Shown here piece after piece: positions 26,001 to 34,579 of a stretch of DNA of 64,000 nt (the first letter of the stretch is position 1; each line of letters starts with the position of its first letter). The position numbers and the translations under genes are program-made. The stretch is from Pediococcus ethanolidurans (GTDB lineage: Bacteria; Bacillota; Bacilli; Lactobacillales; Lactobacillaceae): assembly GCF_001437405.1 (NCBI RefSeq), contig NZ_JQBY01000005.1, forward strand, positions 46,413-110,412, given 5' to 3'. The notes beneath the pieces are model-generated. The model worked only from the letters and a program-made list of their open reading frames with translations, was not told where the DNA came from and did not search any database.

Positions 26001-26782
26001 ATTACAGTACAGATAAGGGCTTTTCTGGGAATTCTGATGGTAGTGCCACAGACTACATGAATTCGGACAACAAATTAGGAACGAGTGGTGGCAACGTTAC
26101 TTACTACTATACTGCTTTGGCGAGCACAACAGATCCAATTGATCCAGATGATCCATCTCTTCCGGGCGGTACAAATAATCCAGGAACAGGTTCAAAGGGG
26201 TTGCTCACGCTAGATAACGTGCCAGCTAATTTAAATTTTGGTGATCAAGAAATAGATTACACCAAGGACAATGAGTATAATTTTAATACTTCAACAGACC
26301 AAAATGATTCTAGTATCGCACAATATACAGATCCTTCGACTGGATTACCTACTAATACTTTGACGAGTGTTGCAAATGCAACGGGATCAAATAAAAATAA
26401 AGTGTTTACTCAAGTAACAGACCACAGATCAGGTAACCAAAACTGGAAAGTTACTGTGGAAGGAACCGCGTTATCAACAGCTGACAACAGTACAATTGAT
26501 GGCGCCGAGCTAATCTTTAATGGACTTGCTCAAAAATTAGATTCAACAGGAAAGAGTTGGACCACAACTGGTATTAATATGACTTCAGGTAAAACGATTC
26601 TAAACCTTGGTGGTGGCAGTCAAGACTTAATGACTGCAACAAACTCAACTAGTGGTACTTATCAAGATGCATTTTCCACAGAGGGTATAAAGTTGAAAAT
26701 ACCAAGCGGATCAGAATCGATCAAACCTGATACAGGTTATAAATCAGATGTCACATGGACTTTAACTGATGGTCCAGCATAG
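23048..26782 (+). CDS. Giant SpaA-like surface protein with C-terminal WxL domain
   Basis: The 1244-aa secreted protein has a signal peptide (cleavage near residue 38), an N-terminal beta region to about 195, and a Ser/Thr-rich linker (about 198-300). Several SpaA/prealbumin-like modules follow: KVQVINGATGEGIPNVGFKF near 530, INKIDKDSSAGLANSAFTL near 667, IKAVDTSGNPIQGINFTL near 797, and KVVDVTTGQPISGGVYRVT near 900. A DPDDPSLPGG linker leads to the WxL domain (about 1050-1244) with the two motifs WKVTV and WTLTDGPA. WxL domains bind peptidoglycan non-covalently, and SpaA modules are adhesin stalks. It likely forms a cell-surface complex with the next products. Confidence 0.93.
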   Translation: MDAKKKKKLWSRGIQILATLCLLLGNFTSLSQLENVDADTNGAAVSLTEISGLTNNKAKPNSTLKFQLNNLSNQKNGVSVHLPGSLKFDENQTKSLLAQVENENVSVSKNVNENNSIVTSLTTSKMVIKYNENSQNVSFKWLDSAKNSSSTTNSSSSEVSFGPLYGVFAVTTSASQAMVTLTPKANGIAGTSFSFSVGATAIESSKASSSGSSSSSSSSSNSSSNTNSSSSSVVKNSGSSSSQNSSQNVSSSKEQTSTENTNTDTTQTTDDTETGNTDGQVATTIEGNHPLNTGNIDTTLTETNQVAEQEVNEADTKQARTTSEITNSVGTANKPFSTNAAVNKLVQDPSTVIAKQSASFYALMDATAVSASSYTVKVVGPDGTTPVSGAKLVLGYHVQDGSSTSKANNFSTVLTTNDSGTTTFDPTSSSNGNTSGYTNYYTGSPNDTFTVIDGSVAYLPPLNLNSIGLTFGTDRKMVLQTSGVNAATKAYLDANFNTASHQIDNTPASISSDGRTLTIRLYAAPKVQVINGATGEGIPNVGFKFEGTVNTSTISYASGFTANTGVAGSFGVTGTDGMADTEWTSVATNTYSGINLNGALTAAGLSNDYIPLSDRYRFQFNSDGTVSLYKVGTYTQPGTALSIVDSAGNTVTSGEILRITIYETIHINKIDKDSSAGLANSAFTLTDTTPDSGYTGTSATGDTVATDSSGATSIVPPGVNTSTNSDASITKVHTYKLVEKTAPTGYALNKNTYYFKYSLKAGVTGVSSDGSTYSTSATPDGILTVKSGKLQFADQSSTQIKAVDTSGNPIQGINFTLSNGSKSKTYTTDNGGVAVTPTATLPSGSSSASYTLTTDASTAGYTNNAPYTVAYSTGYKSVTTGDTLIKVDGNGGLVVTLVRQYVKVVDVTTGQPISGGVYRVTVMSGTTSLGSYETATLPTSGQDLLTNMATKTNAKITPGQVYTIQIQELTTPTGYTPNKDPYKLYYSTDKGFSGNSDGSATDYMNSDNKLGTSGGNVTYYYTALASTTDPIDPDDPSLPGGTNNPGTGSKGLLTLDNVPANLNFGDQEIDYTKDNEYNFNTSTDQNDSSIAQYTDPSTGLPTNTLTSVANATGSNKNKVFTQVTDHRSGNQNWKVTVEGTALSTADNSTIDGAELIFNGLAQKLDSTGKSWTTTGINMTSGKTILNLGGGSQDLMTATNSTSGTYQDAFSTEGIKLKIPSGSESIKPDTGYKSDVTWTLTDGPA

Positions 26783-26901
26783 AAATACTGTTAGTTAGGC
26801 AACTAACATTTAAGGAGGTGGGGCCTTTAATTAGGACGAAGTGGTAAGGGGGTATCGTATTTGCCGTTTAAAAAATTAAGGGAAAATTGGAGGAATTAAT
26901 T

Positions 26902-27684
26902 ATGAACAAAATTAAAGCAGCAACATTACTATCAACAGCAATTCTTGGGGTTTCAATGGCAGTACCAGTGTTTGCAGCTGGAACTACAACAGCTACAGCA
27001 ACTCAGTCGGGTCAAACACATGCATATATCTCATTCCATGGTAAGAGTGATGGTACAAATCCTTTGGATCCAAGTGATCCATCTACACCAGATCCAGGTA
27101 ACTCAACTGGTAATCCTGGCCCGCTTTCATTGGATGCCGTTCCAAATACACTGAACTTTGGTGACCATGAGTTATCAGATACCACAGTTGGTGATCACAC
27201 CTATGCATTGGTTGGTAATGCAGACAATGCAACCAGTGGTGCTGAAAAAGATAGTGCAACACATGAAAAGGATCCAGCAACAACCGATGTCAGTGGAGCC
27301 GTTTATACGCAAGTAACTGATGAACGTGGTACAGGTGCCGGCTGGAACGTAACAGCTCAATTAGCCAAGTTCCAAAATGACGGCGCAGATACATTAGATG
27401 GCGCAGTAATGACATTTGCTAGTGGTAAAACACAAAAATTAGCAACCGATGCTGATGGAAACCTCACATGGGGAACAGCAGATATTACAGTTCCTAGTGC
27501 AGTCTCATTGACTGCTGGTGGCGGAGACACCGCAGTTGAGAATGCTGCTGAAGGTACTGGTAAAGGTACACAACAACAAGTCTGGGAAAATGCAAATGTT
27601 AACTTGAAGGTTATTCAGGATTCTGCAAGACCAGGAAACTCAACTTCTACAATTACTTGGACTTTGAATGACACTCCAGCATAA
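26902..27684 (+). CDS. Small WxL-domain cell-surface protein
   Basis: The 260-aa secreted protein has a signal peptide cleaved near VFAA (about residue 26) and the standard WxL layout. It contains HAYISFHGKSDGTNPLDP, a DP-rich linker, PLSLDAVPNTLNFGDHEL, then WNVTAQL and the final ITWTLNDTPA. It binds the wall non-covalently. GGAGG lies 8 bases before the ATG at 26902. A GTTAGTT/AACTAAC hairpin at 26790-26807 separates it from the giant gene and may allow different expression levels. Confidence 0.95.
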   Translation: MNKIKAATLLSTAILGVSMAVPVFAAGTTTATATQSGQTHAYISFHGKSDGTNPLDPSDPSTPDPGNSTGNPGPLSLDAVPNTLNFGDHELSDTTVGDHTYALVGNADNATSGAEKDSATHEKDPATTDVSGAVYTQVTDERGTGAGWNVTAQLAKFQNDGADTLDGAVMTFASGKTQKLATDADGNLTWGTADITVPSAVSLTAGGGDTAVENAAEGTGKGTQQQVWENANVNLKVIQDSARPGNSTSTITWTLNDTPA

Positions 27685-27742
27685 GTTATCATGTAAATAA
27701 GTTAAGTTTAAGAGACTAATCTAGAAAGTGTGCTGATTATAT

Positions 27743-28792
27743 ATGTCGAAACAACTATGGCGTTGGCTAGGAACCATCGCAGCAATATTTGGAATCTTGA
27801 TAATGTCGGGAGTTTCTGTTACAAAAGCAGCCGGTACTTCAGATGTCCAAGCTGTCCCGATTGGAGTTACACCGGTTGTCAATAAGAATCAAATTAGTAA
27901 GGGCGTTAGTTACTATGATCTTAAACTCGGTGCTGGGAAAAGTACTGATTTAAAATTAAAAATAAGTAATATAAGTTCAAAAGCAGTTACAGTAAAACTG
28001 AAAGCTACAACTGCGATCACTAATTCGAATGCGGTTATTGACTACGGAAAAATTCCGAAAACGGTGGATTCTAGCATGCGTTATCGTCTCGACAAGTTGA
28101 TTAAAATTGCACCGGCGGACAGAAAGATCACCATTCCGTCTAAAAGGGCTGTTTTAGTAACTGCGCGATTAACTATGCCTGATAAGAAATTAAATGGAAC
28201 CCTTTTAGGTGCACTGCATGTTGAACCTGTTACAAAAAAGGTAAAAAAAGGGTTGCAGAGTAAGTATGCCTTTGCAGTAGCTTGTATGGTGACAAATGGT
28301 AAGCAAGTTAAGCCAGATCTGAAGTTGAATACAGTTAAAGCTGGGGTTCGACTTGGTCAAAGAGTGGTAACTGTAAACGTGCAAAATTATCGGGCAAGTT
28401 TACTAACCAAGGGTCATATTAACACAACGATTACTCGTCAAGGACAAAATCGAGTGTTGAAGCACTTGGTGGTTCAAACTGCAGCTTTTGCACCGAACAC
28501 AAACTTTAATTTACCAGTTCCTTGGGGAAGCTCGGCAATTGCACCAGGAAACTATACGCTGCATATGACTTACACATCAACTGATGGGCAATTTGCACAC
28601 AAGAAAACTTGGAAGTTTAATAAAGATTTCCATATTTCGGCAGTCCAAGCTGCTCGTTATAATTTAGGCACACTTCAGATTCCTTGGTGGATCTACGTAA
28701 TCATTGCCTTTGTCGTTATCTTATTAATAGTGTTAATTTGGTTATTATTGAAACGACGAAAGAAGGAGGATAAGGCGGATGATTCTAAATAA
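27743..28792 (+). CDS. WxL-interacting protein (DUF916/DUF3324) with C-terminal membrane anchor
   Basis: The 349-aa protein has a signal peptide (about 1-31), an N-terminal DUF916 part (VPIGVTPVVNKNQISKGVSY, then YYDLKLGAGKSTDLKLKISN), a DUF3324 part (GTLLGALHVEPVTK; QPDLKLNT-like strand), and a C-terminal membrane segment (WWIYVIIAFVVILLIVLIWL) with a basic tail KRRKKEDK. Such proteins are encoded next to WxL proteins and bind them at the membrane surface. The end overlaps the next gene by 14 bp, so translation is coupled. Confidence 0.93.
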   Translation: MSKQLWRWLGTIAAIFGILIMSGVSVTKAAGTSDVQAVPIGVTPVVNKNQISKGVSYYDLKLGAGKSTDLKLKISNISSKAVTVKLKATTAITNSNAVIDYGKIPKTVDSSMRYRLDKLIKIAPADRKITIPSKRAVLVTARLTMPDKKLNGTLLGALHVEPVTKKVKKGLQSKYAFAVACMVTNGKQVKPDLKLNTVKAGVRLGQRVVTVNVQNYRASLLTKGHINTTITRQGQNRVLKHLVVQTAAFAPNTNFNLPVPWGSSAIAPGNYTLHMTYTSTDGQFAHKKTWKFNKDFHISAVQAARYNLGTLQIPWWIYVIIAFVVILLIVLIWLLLKRRKKEDKADDSK

Positions 28793-29201
28793 AATAAATC
28801 ACCGCTGGAAGTTAGTTCTAGGAACCATCGGGCTTCTAGCCCTACTTCTGGGTGTGGTAACGCCCGTGTCTGCGGCAACAACCACGCAAAATGGAAACAC
28901 GAGTGCGGCAATTAGTTTTAAAAACCTAAACCCCGAGAATCCTAATTTGCCGGTAGGTTACCCAACAGGTACGGCAGTAACTGTCAAACAAAAGAAAGCT
29001 ACTCCTAGTGTGACAACAGAAACTAAGCCGCAAGCTACAAAATTGAAATCGTCTGTGACAGTTTCGTCCGAGGGAAAAGGAACAACAACTCTCCCTCAAA
29101 CAAGTGGTGCTTCTGTACCGCTGATTGTTGTCTTGATTGGCTTGGCCGGTAGTTCAGCCTTATCAATTCCTGTAATTGGTAAGTTTGTGATGACTCAATA
29201 G
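28779..29201 (+). CDS. Small LPQTSG-anchored wall protein of the WxL cluster
   Basis: The 140-aa secreted protein has a signal peptide cleaved near VSAA (about residue 33). A stretch like the N-terminus of WxL proteins follows (AAISFKNLNPENPNLPVGYP), then a Thr/Lys-rich linker and a sorting signal: LPQTSG, a hydrophobic segment and a short tail (GKFVMTQ) that lacks the usual Arg/Lys cluster. It should be linked covalently to peptidoglycan by a class A sortase, one of which is encoded 740 bases downstream. AAGGAGG precedes the ATG inside the previous gene. It probably fixes the WxL complex to the wall. Confidence 0.88.
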   Translation: MILNKINHRWKLVLGTIGLLALLLGVVTPVSAATTTQNGNTSAAISFKNLNPENPNLPVGYPTGTAVTVKQKKATPSVTTETKPQATKLKSSVTVSSEGKGTTTLPQTSGASVPLIVVLIGLAGSSALSIPVIGKFVMTQ

Positions 29202-29244
29202 AGAGCTTGTTTGATCCTGATTAAGGGATAAACATATAAATATT

Positions 29245-29312
29245 AAAAAAGCGAGTGTTGACTCTGAGATGGCTGTCTTTAGCTAGCTTTGAGGAACATT
29301 CGCTTTTTTATA
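29245..29312 (+). terminator. Terminator splitting the surface locus
   Basis: AAAAAAGCGAGTGTT and AACATTCGCTTTTTT pair over 15 bp with one mismatch or wobble; it ends the WxL operon before the sortase operon. Confidence 0.85.
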
Positions 29313-29347
29313 CATAAAGAAATAGCGAGCAGAAAGGGAGTTTAGTG

Positions 29348-29944
29348 ATGACCCAAAAGCCGAGTCGACCGCAGACAAAATGGGATAAATTAAATTTAAT
29401 TTTGGCAATTATTTTATTGATGCTGGTTTTTGCGACCTCTGGAAAGCTTATCTATAATTGGTGGATTAATGATTCAGTTCAATCCGATAAAACGGTTGTG
29501 ATTAATAAACTTTCACAAAAAAAGACCAAACAGAAATCTTTGGATCTTTCAGAGATCTCGATTGATCAAATAAGCTATCAAACTGCGACCGATTTTCTCC
29601 ATTTGCCAACTTTAGTAGTACACTATCGTATGAAGAACAACAGCGACACTGGCGCGCTTCCTATGTACGTTTTTAATCAAAAAATTCGTTTTCATCAATT
29701 GACCACATACAATACAACAACTATTTTAGCTGGAAGCGACTTAGCAACAGGGCGATTGAGAGGAGTTTCTGCTAACTACTTGGAAAATCAGGAGATTATG
29801 TTATTACCTAATCAAACAGTGACAGTGATTCAGACGTATCGGCTGGAGAGTATGAAAAGACCAGTTACTATGCAAGTTTTGGCTAATGGGCATACGCAAA
29901 AAATTAATCCTTGGCAGTTAAGCATGGTGAAGGCTAATGAATAG
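29348..29944 (+). CDS. Membrane-anchored extracellular protein (DUF5067-like)
   Basis: The 198-aa protein has one N-terminal membrane segment (LNLILAIILLMLVFATSG, about 15-33) and a beta-rich outer domain. The segment LPTLVVHYRMKNNSDTGALP followed by VFNQKIRFHQ and LLPNQTVTVIQTYRL resembles DUF5067/DUF4352-type immunoglobulin-like domains; this is a tentative match. AAAGGGAG precedes the ATG at 29348. It overlaps the sortase gene by 8 bp and is probably part of the same surface machinery. Confidence 0.72.
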   Translation: MTQKPSRPQTKWDKLNLILAIILLMLVFATSGKLIYNWWINDSVQSDKTVVINKLSQKKTKQKSLDLSEISIDQISYQTATDFLHLPTLVVHYRMKNNSDTGALPMYVFNQKIRFHQLTTYNTTTILAGSDLATGRLRGVSANYLENQEIMLLPNQTVTVIQTYRLESMKRPVTMQVLANGHTQKINPWQLSMVKANE

Positions 29945-30626
29945 GAAAATTAGAAAAGCATTATTGACGGTAGTTTTATTGATTGCAATTGGGTTTTGTG
30001 GTGTCTATTTGAGTCACGATTCATTGTCGAACTGGCTAGTTACCCGTCAAAAGATAACAATTAGCCGTAGTAAAATTGCCAAGACGAAAAGACAAGCTGA
30101 TAATGAAGCTAACTATAATTTTAAAGCAGTTAAACCATTGTCGCTGACGCAACTTAGTAAGTTAAGCCTGAAAAAGGGTAATCTTCCAATAGTGGGGAAG
30201 ATAGTAATCCCAAATGTAAAAATGAATTTGCCGATTTCTCGGGGAGTAGAGTCACGTAATTTGGCATTTTCAGCTGGGACATTGAAGGCTACAGAAAAGA
30301 TGGGAGAAGCAAATTATGCGTTAGCTGGTCATCATATGGCTAATAATGATCATATTTTGTTTGGTCCTTTGGTACGAACAAGTGTTGGAGAAAAGGTTTA
30401 CGTGTCGGATATGACAGACGTTTATATTTATCAAATCTGGTTACGAAAGTACATTTCAGCTAATCAGTTAGCTGTCTTAAATAATCAAAAAGGGCAAAAT
30501 CTTCTGACTTTAGTAACTTGTGATGACACGGGGACAGGGCGATTATTAGTGCAAGGAAAACTGGTTCAAAAGGTACGGCTTTCTAAATTAGATAAAGCTC
30601 TTAGGAGTCAGATAAATCAAAATTAG
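29937..30626 (+). CDS. srtA: Class A sortase
   Basis: The 229-aa membrane enzyme has an N-terminal anchor (ALLTVVLLIAIGFCGVYL) and a sortase barrel. The catalytic His is in YALAGHHM, the Cys in LLTLVTCDD and the Arg in GTGRLLVQG, in the class A order. IVGKIVIPNVKMNLPISRG marks the start of the fold. It cuts LPxTG signals and joins the protein to lipid II. Coupled to the upstream membrane protein, and likely dedicated to the LPQTSG protein of this locus. Confidence 0.94.
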   Translation: MNRKIRKALLTVVLLIAIGFCGVYLSHDSLSNWLVTRQKITISRSKIAKTKRQADNEANYNFKAVKPLSLTQLSKLSLKKGNLPIVGKIVIPNVKMNLPISRGVESRNLAFSAGTLKATEKMGEANYALAGHHMANNDHILFGPLVRTSVGEKVYVSDMTDVYIYQIWLRKYISANQLAVLNNQKGQNLLTLVTCDDTGTGRLLVQGKLVQKVRLSKLDKALRSQINQN

Positions 30627-30645
30627 GAAAAGGGGCATAAATTAA

Positions 30646-32211
30646 ATGAATTACTTCATTGGTCGAGGAATTGATAATCTTTTGACAGGAATTGAACAAG
30701 CTCAAATTAATCGTCTGAAACTTTTTAAGAAAAATCAAATTCCAGCCCAGATTATTTCATTCAATTATTCGCGAGATACGCATAAAAAGGCTGCGGTGTA
30801 CGGATTAGATAAACAAGATTTGTGTAATATGTTTGATTATTATCAACAAAGTCGACTGGTTAATGTTCACGCACTCACAGTTGCAAGTGTTAGGCCAAAA
30901 GGGACAGAGTCTGAGTTAGTAGGGTTTGAACAGGATCTTGCCGCGGTTAATTGTGTTAAAAATCGTCATGTAGTTTGTCAAATACGTTATATTCAGTTGA
31001 CTGGTCAAGTACAGCAAGTCCTTTGGACCAATCAGTCAGGCAAGATTGATCATACCGATTCGTATGACGAACGCGGATTTTTTGCTCGCCGTAGTTGGCT
31101 TGATTTAGTGGGTAATATTAAATTAGAAACTTATTATACTCCTGCTGGTAAAGAGGCAATAACAATCAAATATCGAAATTATGAAAAATTAGATACGGAA
31201 AAGATTAAATTAGCGAGTGGCGAAACATTCGATTCATTTAATGACTTAAAGAATGATTTTTTACAAAAACTCGATGCTGAAGAAATTAGTACATTTTTTC
31301 TTGACCGGGAATTTGACCCAGTTACTTTTCGCGATATGAATTTGGCAGGCAAACGTATCTCGGTGATTCACAATGCACATGTAGGTTATGAGGAAACAAT
31401 GGCAACTGAAGTCAACAAAATTGCGGAGCAGGCAGGGAAAAAAGAGCGTTTCAAACCGGCTCTAGCCTACTATGATAGGCTGTTACAGCATCCAGGTAAT
31501 ATTGATGCCTTCCTAGTGTCTACAGAAGCGCAAAAAAAGGATATTCAAAAAAGCTATCCGGATACAAAACCTGTGTTTGTTGTTCCGGTTGGCTTCAATT
31601 TGAATTTACCAAGTCCAATTGAATTGCAGCGGCGTGATTTATATCAGGTTATTATTGTGAGCCGAATTTCACCAGAGAAGGGAATTAGTGATGCGATTGC
31701 AGCATTTATTTCGGTATGGAAGCAAGTACCGCAAGCTAGGTTGGTGATTTATGGTGGTGCAAATGGGGAAGTATCAAGAGACTATTTAAAACAAATGAAT
31801 GAACAGATTATCGCAGCTGGTGCACAAAATGCAATTCGATTTGCTGGATTTAGACATAATCTAAAGAAAATGTACGATCGATCAGGGTTGTTTGTGATGA
31901 CCAGCCATTCCGAAAGCTTTAATTTAAGTATGCAGGAGGCTTTAAGCCACGGAGTTCCCGTTTTGGCTTATGACATTAAGTACGGGCCAAGTGACATGAT
32001 TAGTAATGGTAGTAACGGTGTACTAGTAAAACCAAATGATGTGAATGAGTTAACGGTACAAATGAAACGGCTATTATCGCAACCGCAGTTGTTAGGCCAT
32101 ATGAGTGATGGTGCGTATCGCTTACGAAAAAAGTATAGTGGCGAAATAGTTTGGCGGGATTATCAACAGGTAATAGCTTTTTTAGATAATCAGGACACTG
32201 TGATTGATTAA
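30646..32211 (+). CDS. GT4 glycosyltransferase (TagE/Gtf1-like)
   Basis: The 521-aa cytoplasmic enzyme has an N-terminal Glycos_trans_A_1/DUF1975 region (MNYFIGRGIDNLLTGIEQAQ onward) and a C-terminal GT-B domain. Key features are VIIVSRISPEKGISDAIAAF, IRFAGFRHNLKKMYDRSGLF, and the nucleotide-sugar EX7E-type stretch SESFNLSMQEALSHGVPVLA. Homologues glucosylate poly(glycerol phosphate) teichoic acid or Ser-rich adhesins. Here it lies 20 bases after srtA, so glycosylation of the Ser/Thr-rich surface proteins of this locus is plausible. Confidence 0.88.
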   Translation: MNYFIGRGIDNLLTGIEQAQINRLKLFKKNQIPAQIISFNYSRDTHKKAAVYGLDKQDLCNMFDYYQQSRLVNVHALTVASVRPKGTESELVGFEQDLAAVNCVKNRHVVCQIRYIQLTGQVQQVLWTNQSGKIDHTDSYDERGFFARRSWLDLVGNIKLETYYTPAGKEAITIKYRNYEKLDTEKIKLASGETFDSFNDLKNDFLQKLDAEEISTFFLDREFDPVTFRDMNLAGKRISVIHNAHVGYEETMATEVNKIAEQAGKKERFKPALAYYDRLLQHPGNIDAFLVSTEAQKKDIQKSYPDTKPVFVVPVGFNLNLPSPIELQRRDLYQVIIVSRISPEKGISDAIAAFISVWKQVPQARLVIYGGANGEVSRDYLKQMNEQIIAAGAQNAIRFAGFRHNLKKMYDRSGLFVMTSHSESFNLSMQEALSHGVPVLAYDIKYGPSDMISNGSNGVLVKPNDVNELTVQMKRLLSQPQLLGHMSDGAYRLRKKYSGEIVWRDYQQVIAFLDNQDTVID

Positions 32212-32244
32212 AAATATTGCGACAAAGCTAACTTTTAAAACAAA

Positions 32245-32577
32245 ATTTATCTCGTATTGCGTCAACGCCGTTAGAGTTAATTAAGTATTCTAGGGATAAT
32301 GATATTGTCGTTAAGCCCTTCTCTCCAAGTGCTCATGGGTTGGCGTTACAGGATAAAGAGATTGAAGAAAAGGCAGATAAGTATCACGTTATTGTTCCGC
32401 AACTAGCAATTTGGGATGATGGGGTTGCCCAGGACTGTTAATCCAGATCACATGAGAGCAAATGATGAAATTAACTTTGAAACCTTGAATGAAGATATGA
32501 GAATATTGGAAAACGTTAAACCATTAGATTATGGGAATTCCAGTGGGTTTCCTGAATTTTGCGGAAAACTTTATTAA
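32245..32577 (+). pseudogene. Aldo/keto reductase, C-terminal remnant
   Basis: Translation gives ELIKYSRDNDIVVKPFSP and KADKYHVIVPQLAIWDDG, then shifts frame to TVNPDHMRANDEINFE and VKPLDYGNSSGFPEFCGKL. This is the end of an aldo/keto reductase, with the PQLAI and NPDHMRAN motifs, but with at least two frame breaks, internal stops, and no N-terminal half. Non-functional. Confidence 0.85.
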
Positions 32578-32605
32578 TTATAATAATAAACGTGGGGATT
32601 AGCAA

Positions 32606-33209
32606 ATGAGTAAAGTTATGATTTTAGGTGCTCACGGGAAAATGGCGCGATTATTTACCGAAAGACTTTTAAAAGCAACGGATGACAAATTAGTTTCGTT
32701 TTTATGAAAAGCACAACGCTTAAATAATTATGCTAATAATAAATATGTTCGGCTGATAAAAGAAGATGTCCTAAACACCGATCACTTGGAAAATGGTGAT
32801 GCAGTCGGTGGGATTAGTTTTTTCTGATTTTAGAGGAATCAATTTGGTCGATCAAATTCAGAATTTGATTAAAACGATGAAACAGGCTCAACAAGAACGT
32901 TTCGGTGGGATACTAGGAAAATACGGTGAATGGAACGAACAGGCCATTGATGCGTATCTGCCCGAATTTAGATCTACCGCAAAACAAGTTGCAGAATCTG
33001 GTCTGCAATATATTGAAATTTGTCCAGCATGGTTAACTGATAAAGATTGTGTATGAAATCACATAATTAGGCGAACAGGGGTACAAGCTTCGTAAAAAAG
33101 TGTTGCTGATTTTGCGTTTCAAGTTATTACCAATTCACAGACGCATATTAACGAGAGAATTGTGTTAAACAAATCCAATACTGACGGTGATAAAACCAGT
33201 TGGAAGTGA
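32606..33209 (+). pseudogene. NAD(P)-binding SDR/NmrA-like oxidoreductase, decayed
   Basis: The start is sound (ATG at 32606, MSKVMILGAHGKMARLFTER with the GxxGxxA nucleotide loop) but a TGA follows after about 33 codons. Recognisable pieces continue in more than one frame: KYGEWNEQAIDAYLPEF, GLQYIEICPAWLTDKD and VADFAFQVITNSQTHINERI. The pieces are in the order of an SDR-type atypical epimerase. It lies right after another oxidoreductase relic, so both were lost together. Confidence 0.85.
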
Positions 33210-33339
33210 GTTTAAAAAAGTGAAAATAAACTAAAGGCTTCTACTAGATAGCTTTTATCCAGGAGAAACTTTTTTTGACTAAAAAGTTTTGAAAATCTAA
33301 TGTATAAAGCCGTTTGTGAAAAAATAGATATCATAGTTT
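33210..33339. other. Intergenic sequence after the oxidoreductase relics
   Basis: AT-rich, with a weak AAACTTTTTTT/AAAAAGTTTT hairpin near 33269-33294; no gene is seen. Confidence 0.5.
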
Positions 33340-33546
33340 ATGCTTGTTATGCCAACTACTACGTGTAGGAGAAAGACTTTCATTCTAGAAATCTTGATAT
33401 TCTGTACAATGTCAGTCCTTCTGGCCAAGACTGCCGTAAGAACTCACACTTTGTTCTATCCCAACCAGTATTATTATCTAATTTTGTTACCAAGAACGCT
33501 TTGTATCAGGCAACGAGATGTACTTTTATAGTTTCAACCTTTAGTT
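33340..33546. repeat. Structured non-coding element, copy B (truncated relic)
   Basis: The last 70 bases (from TCTAATTTTGTTACCAAGAAC to TTATAGTTTCAACCTTTAG) match the right end of copy A. Upstream, TTGATATTCTGTACAATGTC and AGACTGCCGTAAGAACTC match, in reverse, the extra module of copy C (54799-54885). The left end is missing or degraded. The frame that can be read through it (33340-33531) only mirrors the repeat. Confidence 0.75.
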
Positions 33547-33566
33547 ACTTTAAAAATTTTGTAACA

Positions 33567-34430
33567 TTATAGTTCCTTGAAATAGGCCTCAATTGCGCGT
33601 TCCACCTTTACATGAACAGGATTGAGATCCATCGAGGGCTGAAAGCTCAAGTAAATTTTTCTGTGTGGTGAATCGGGATAGAGTTTGTGTAAAGAAATAG
33701 CAGATAAATCAACGGTTAACCAAGATCTTTCAGGGACAAATCCATATCCAATATCTTGTGCAATTAGACCATGAAAAGTATCCCGATCACTTGTTACAAA
33801 TTTAGGGACAACTGTTTTAAAATTATGGTCAAGTAAGTAAGATTCTAAATAAGTTCGTAGAGGACTTTTTTCAGATAAAATAAGATTTTCATTTAAAAGA
33901 TCATCAGGTGTTAAGTGTTCTCTTTTACTAAGTTTGGAATGGCTGCTAACAGCGACGTAAATCTCTTCGTCAGTTAGCAGCTTATTTGTGTTACCGCTGA
34001 TCGGATGTGTACTAAACTCAAAATCATAATGCTCCAAGCGATTATTTTCCAGGCCGTGTTGAACAAGGTTAACTGTCACGCCCGGTACTTGAGCTTTAAT
34101 AGTCTGAATTAATGTTGGAATCATAGGAGATGACGTCTCAAAACGTAAAGTTACCGCGTTATTACTGGCAGAACTGATCGTTTTAACCGCATTAACTGCC
34201 GCATCAAGTTGATTGAGAACTTGGTTTACTTGTTTTGAAAAAACGGTCCCTTGAGAACTTAATTTTAGTGAATGACCATTACGAATAAACAATGTCACGC
34301 CAAGTTCTTGTTCGAGTTGCTTTAATGTTTTGCTGAGTGAGGGTTGGGCAACGCGTAATTTGCGTGCAGAACTAGAAATATTCTCGGTAGACGCGACCTC
34401 AACAAAGTATCTTAATTGTAGTAAACGCAT
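33567..34430 (-). CDS. LysR-family regulator of the peptidase/racemase cassette
   Basis: The 287-aa protein has the LysR winged helix at residues 1-60 (LRYFVEVASTENISSSARKL, then LRVAQPSLSKTLKQLEQELG) and a periplasmic-binding-like sensor domain from about 90. The start at 34430 is chosen because AGGAG is 9 bases upstream, while the ATG at 34439 directly touches it. It is transcribed divergently from the M20/MFS/racemase operon, the usual arrangement for a LysR activator of its neighbours. The inducer may be an N-acylated amino acid. Confidence 0.93.
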   Translation of the reverse strand: MRLLQLRYFVEVASTENISSSARKLRVAQPSLSKTLKQLEQELGVTLFIRNGHSLKLSSQGTVFSKQVNQVLNQLDAAVNAVKTISSASNNAVTLRFETSSPMIPTLIQTIKAQVPGVTVNLVQHGLENNRLEHYDFEFSTHPISGNTNKLLTDEEIYVAVSSHSKLSKREHLTPDDLLNENLILSEKSPLRTYLESYLLDHNFKTVVPKFVTSDRDTFHGLIAQDIGYGFVPERSWLTVDLSAISLHKLYPDSPHRKIYLSFQPSMDLNPVHVKVERAIEAYFKEL

Positions 34431-34579
34431 GGTTTTCATCTCCTATAGCTTTTTAGGTATACTGCATGTGAATTATTGTATTTCATTTTTATGGCAAAAA
34501 GCAATAGTATTATTAACATTAAGTTAGAAAAAATGATAGGTTCTAATTTAAAAGCAATATTTGAAAGGAGAAAGCAAAA

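Noticed and set aside
33340..33531. A 63-aa frame resembling another at 54708-54899 (minus)
   Set aside because: The similarity comes from the shared structured DNA element; neither has a ribosome-binding site and the frames are not kept in copy A.
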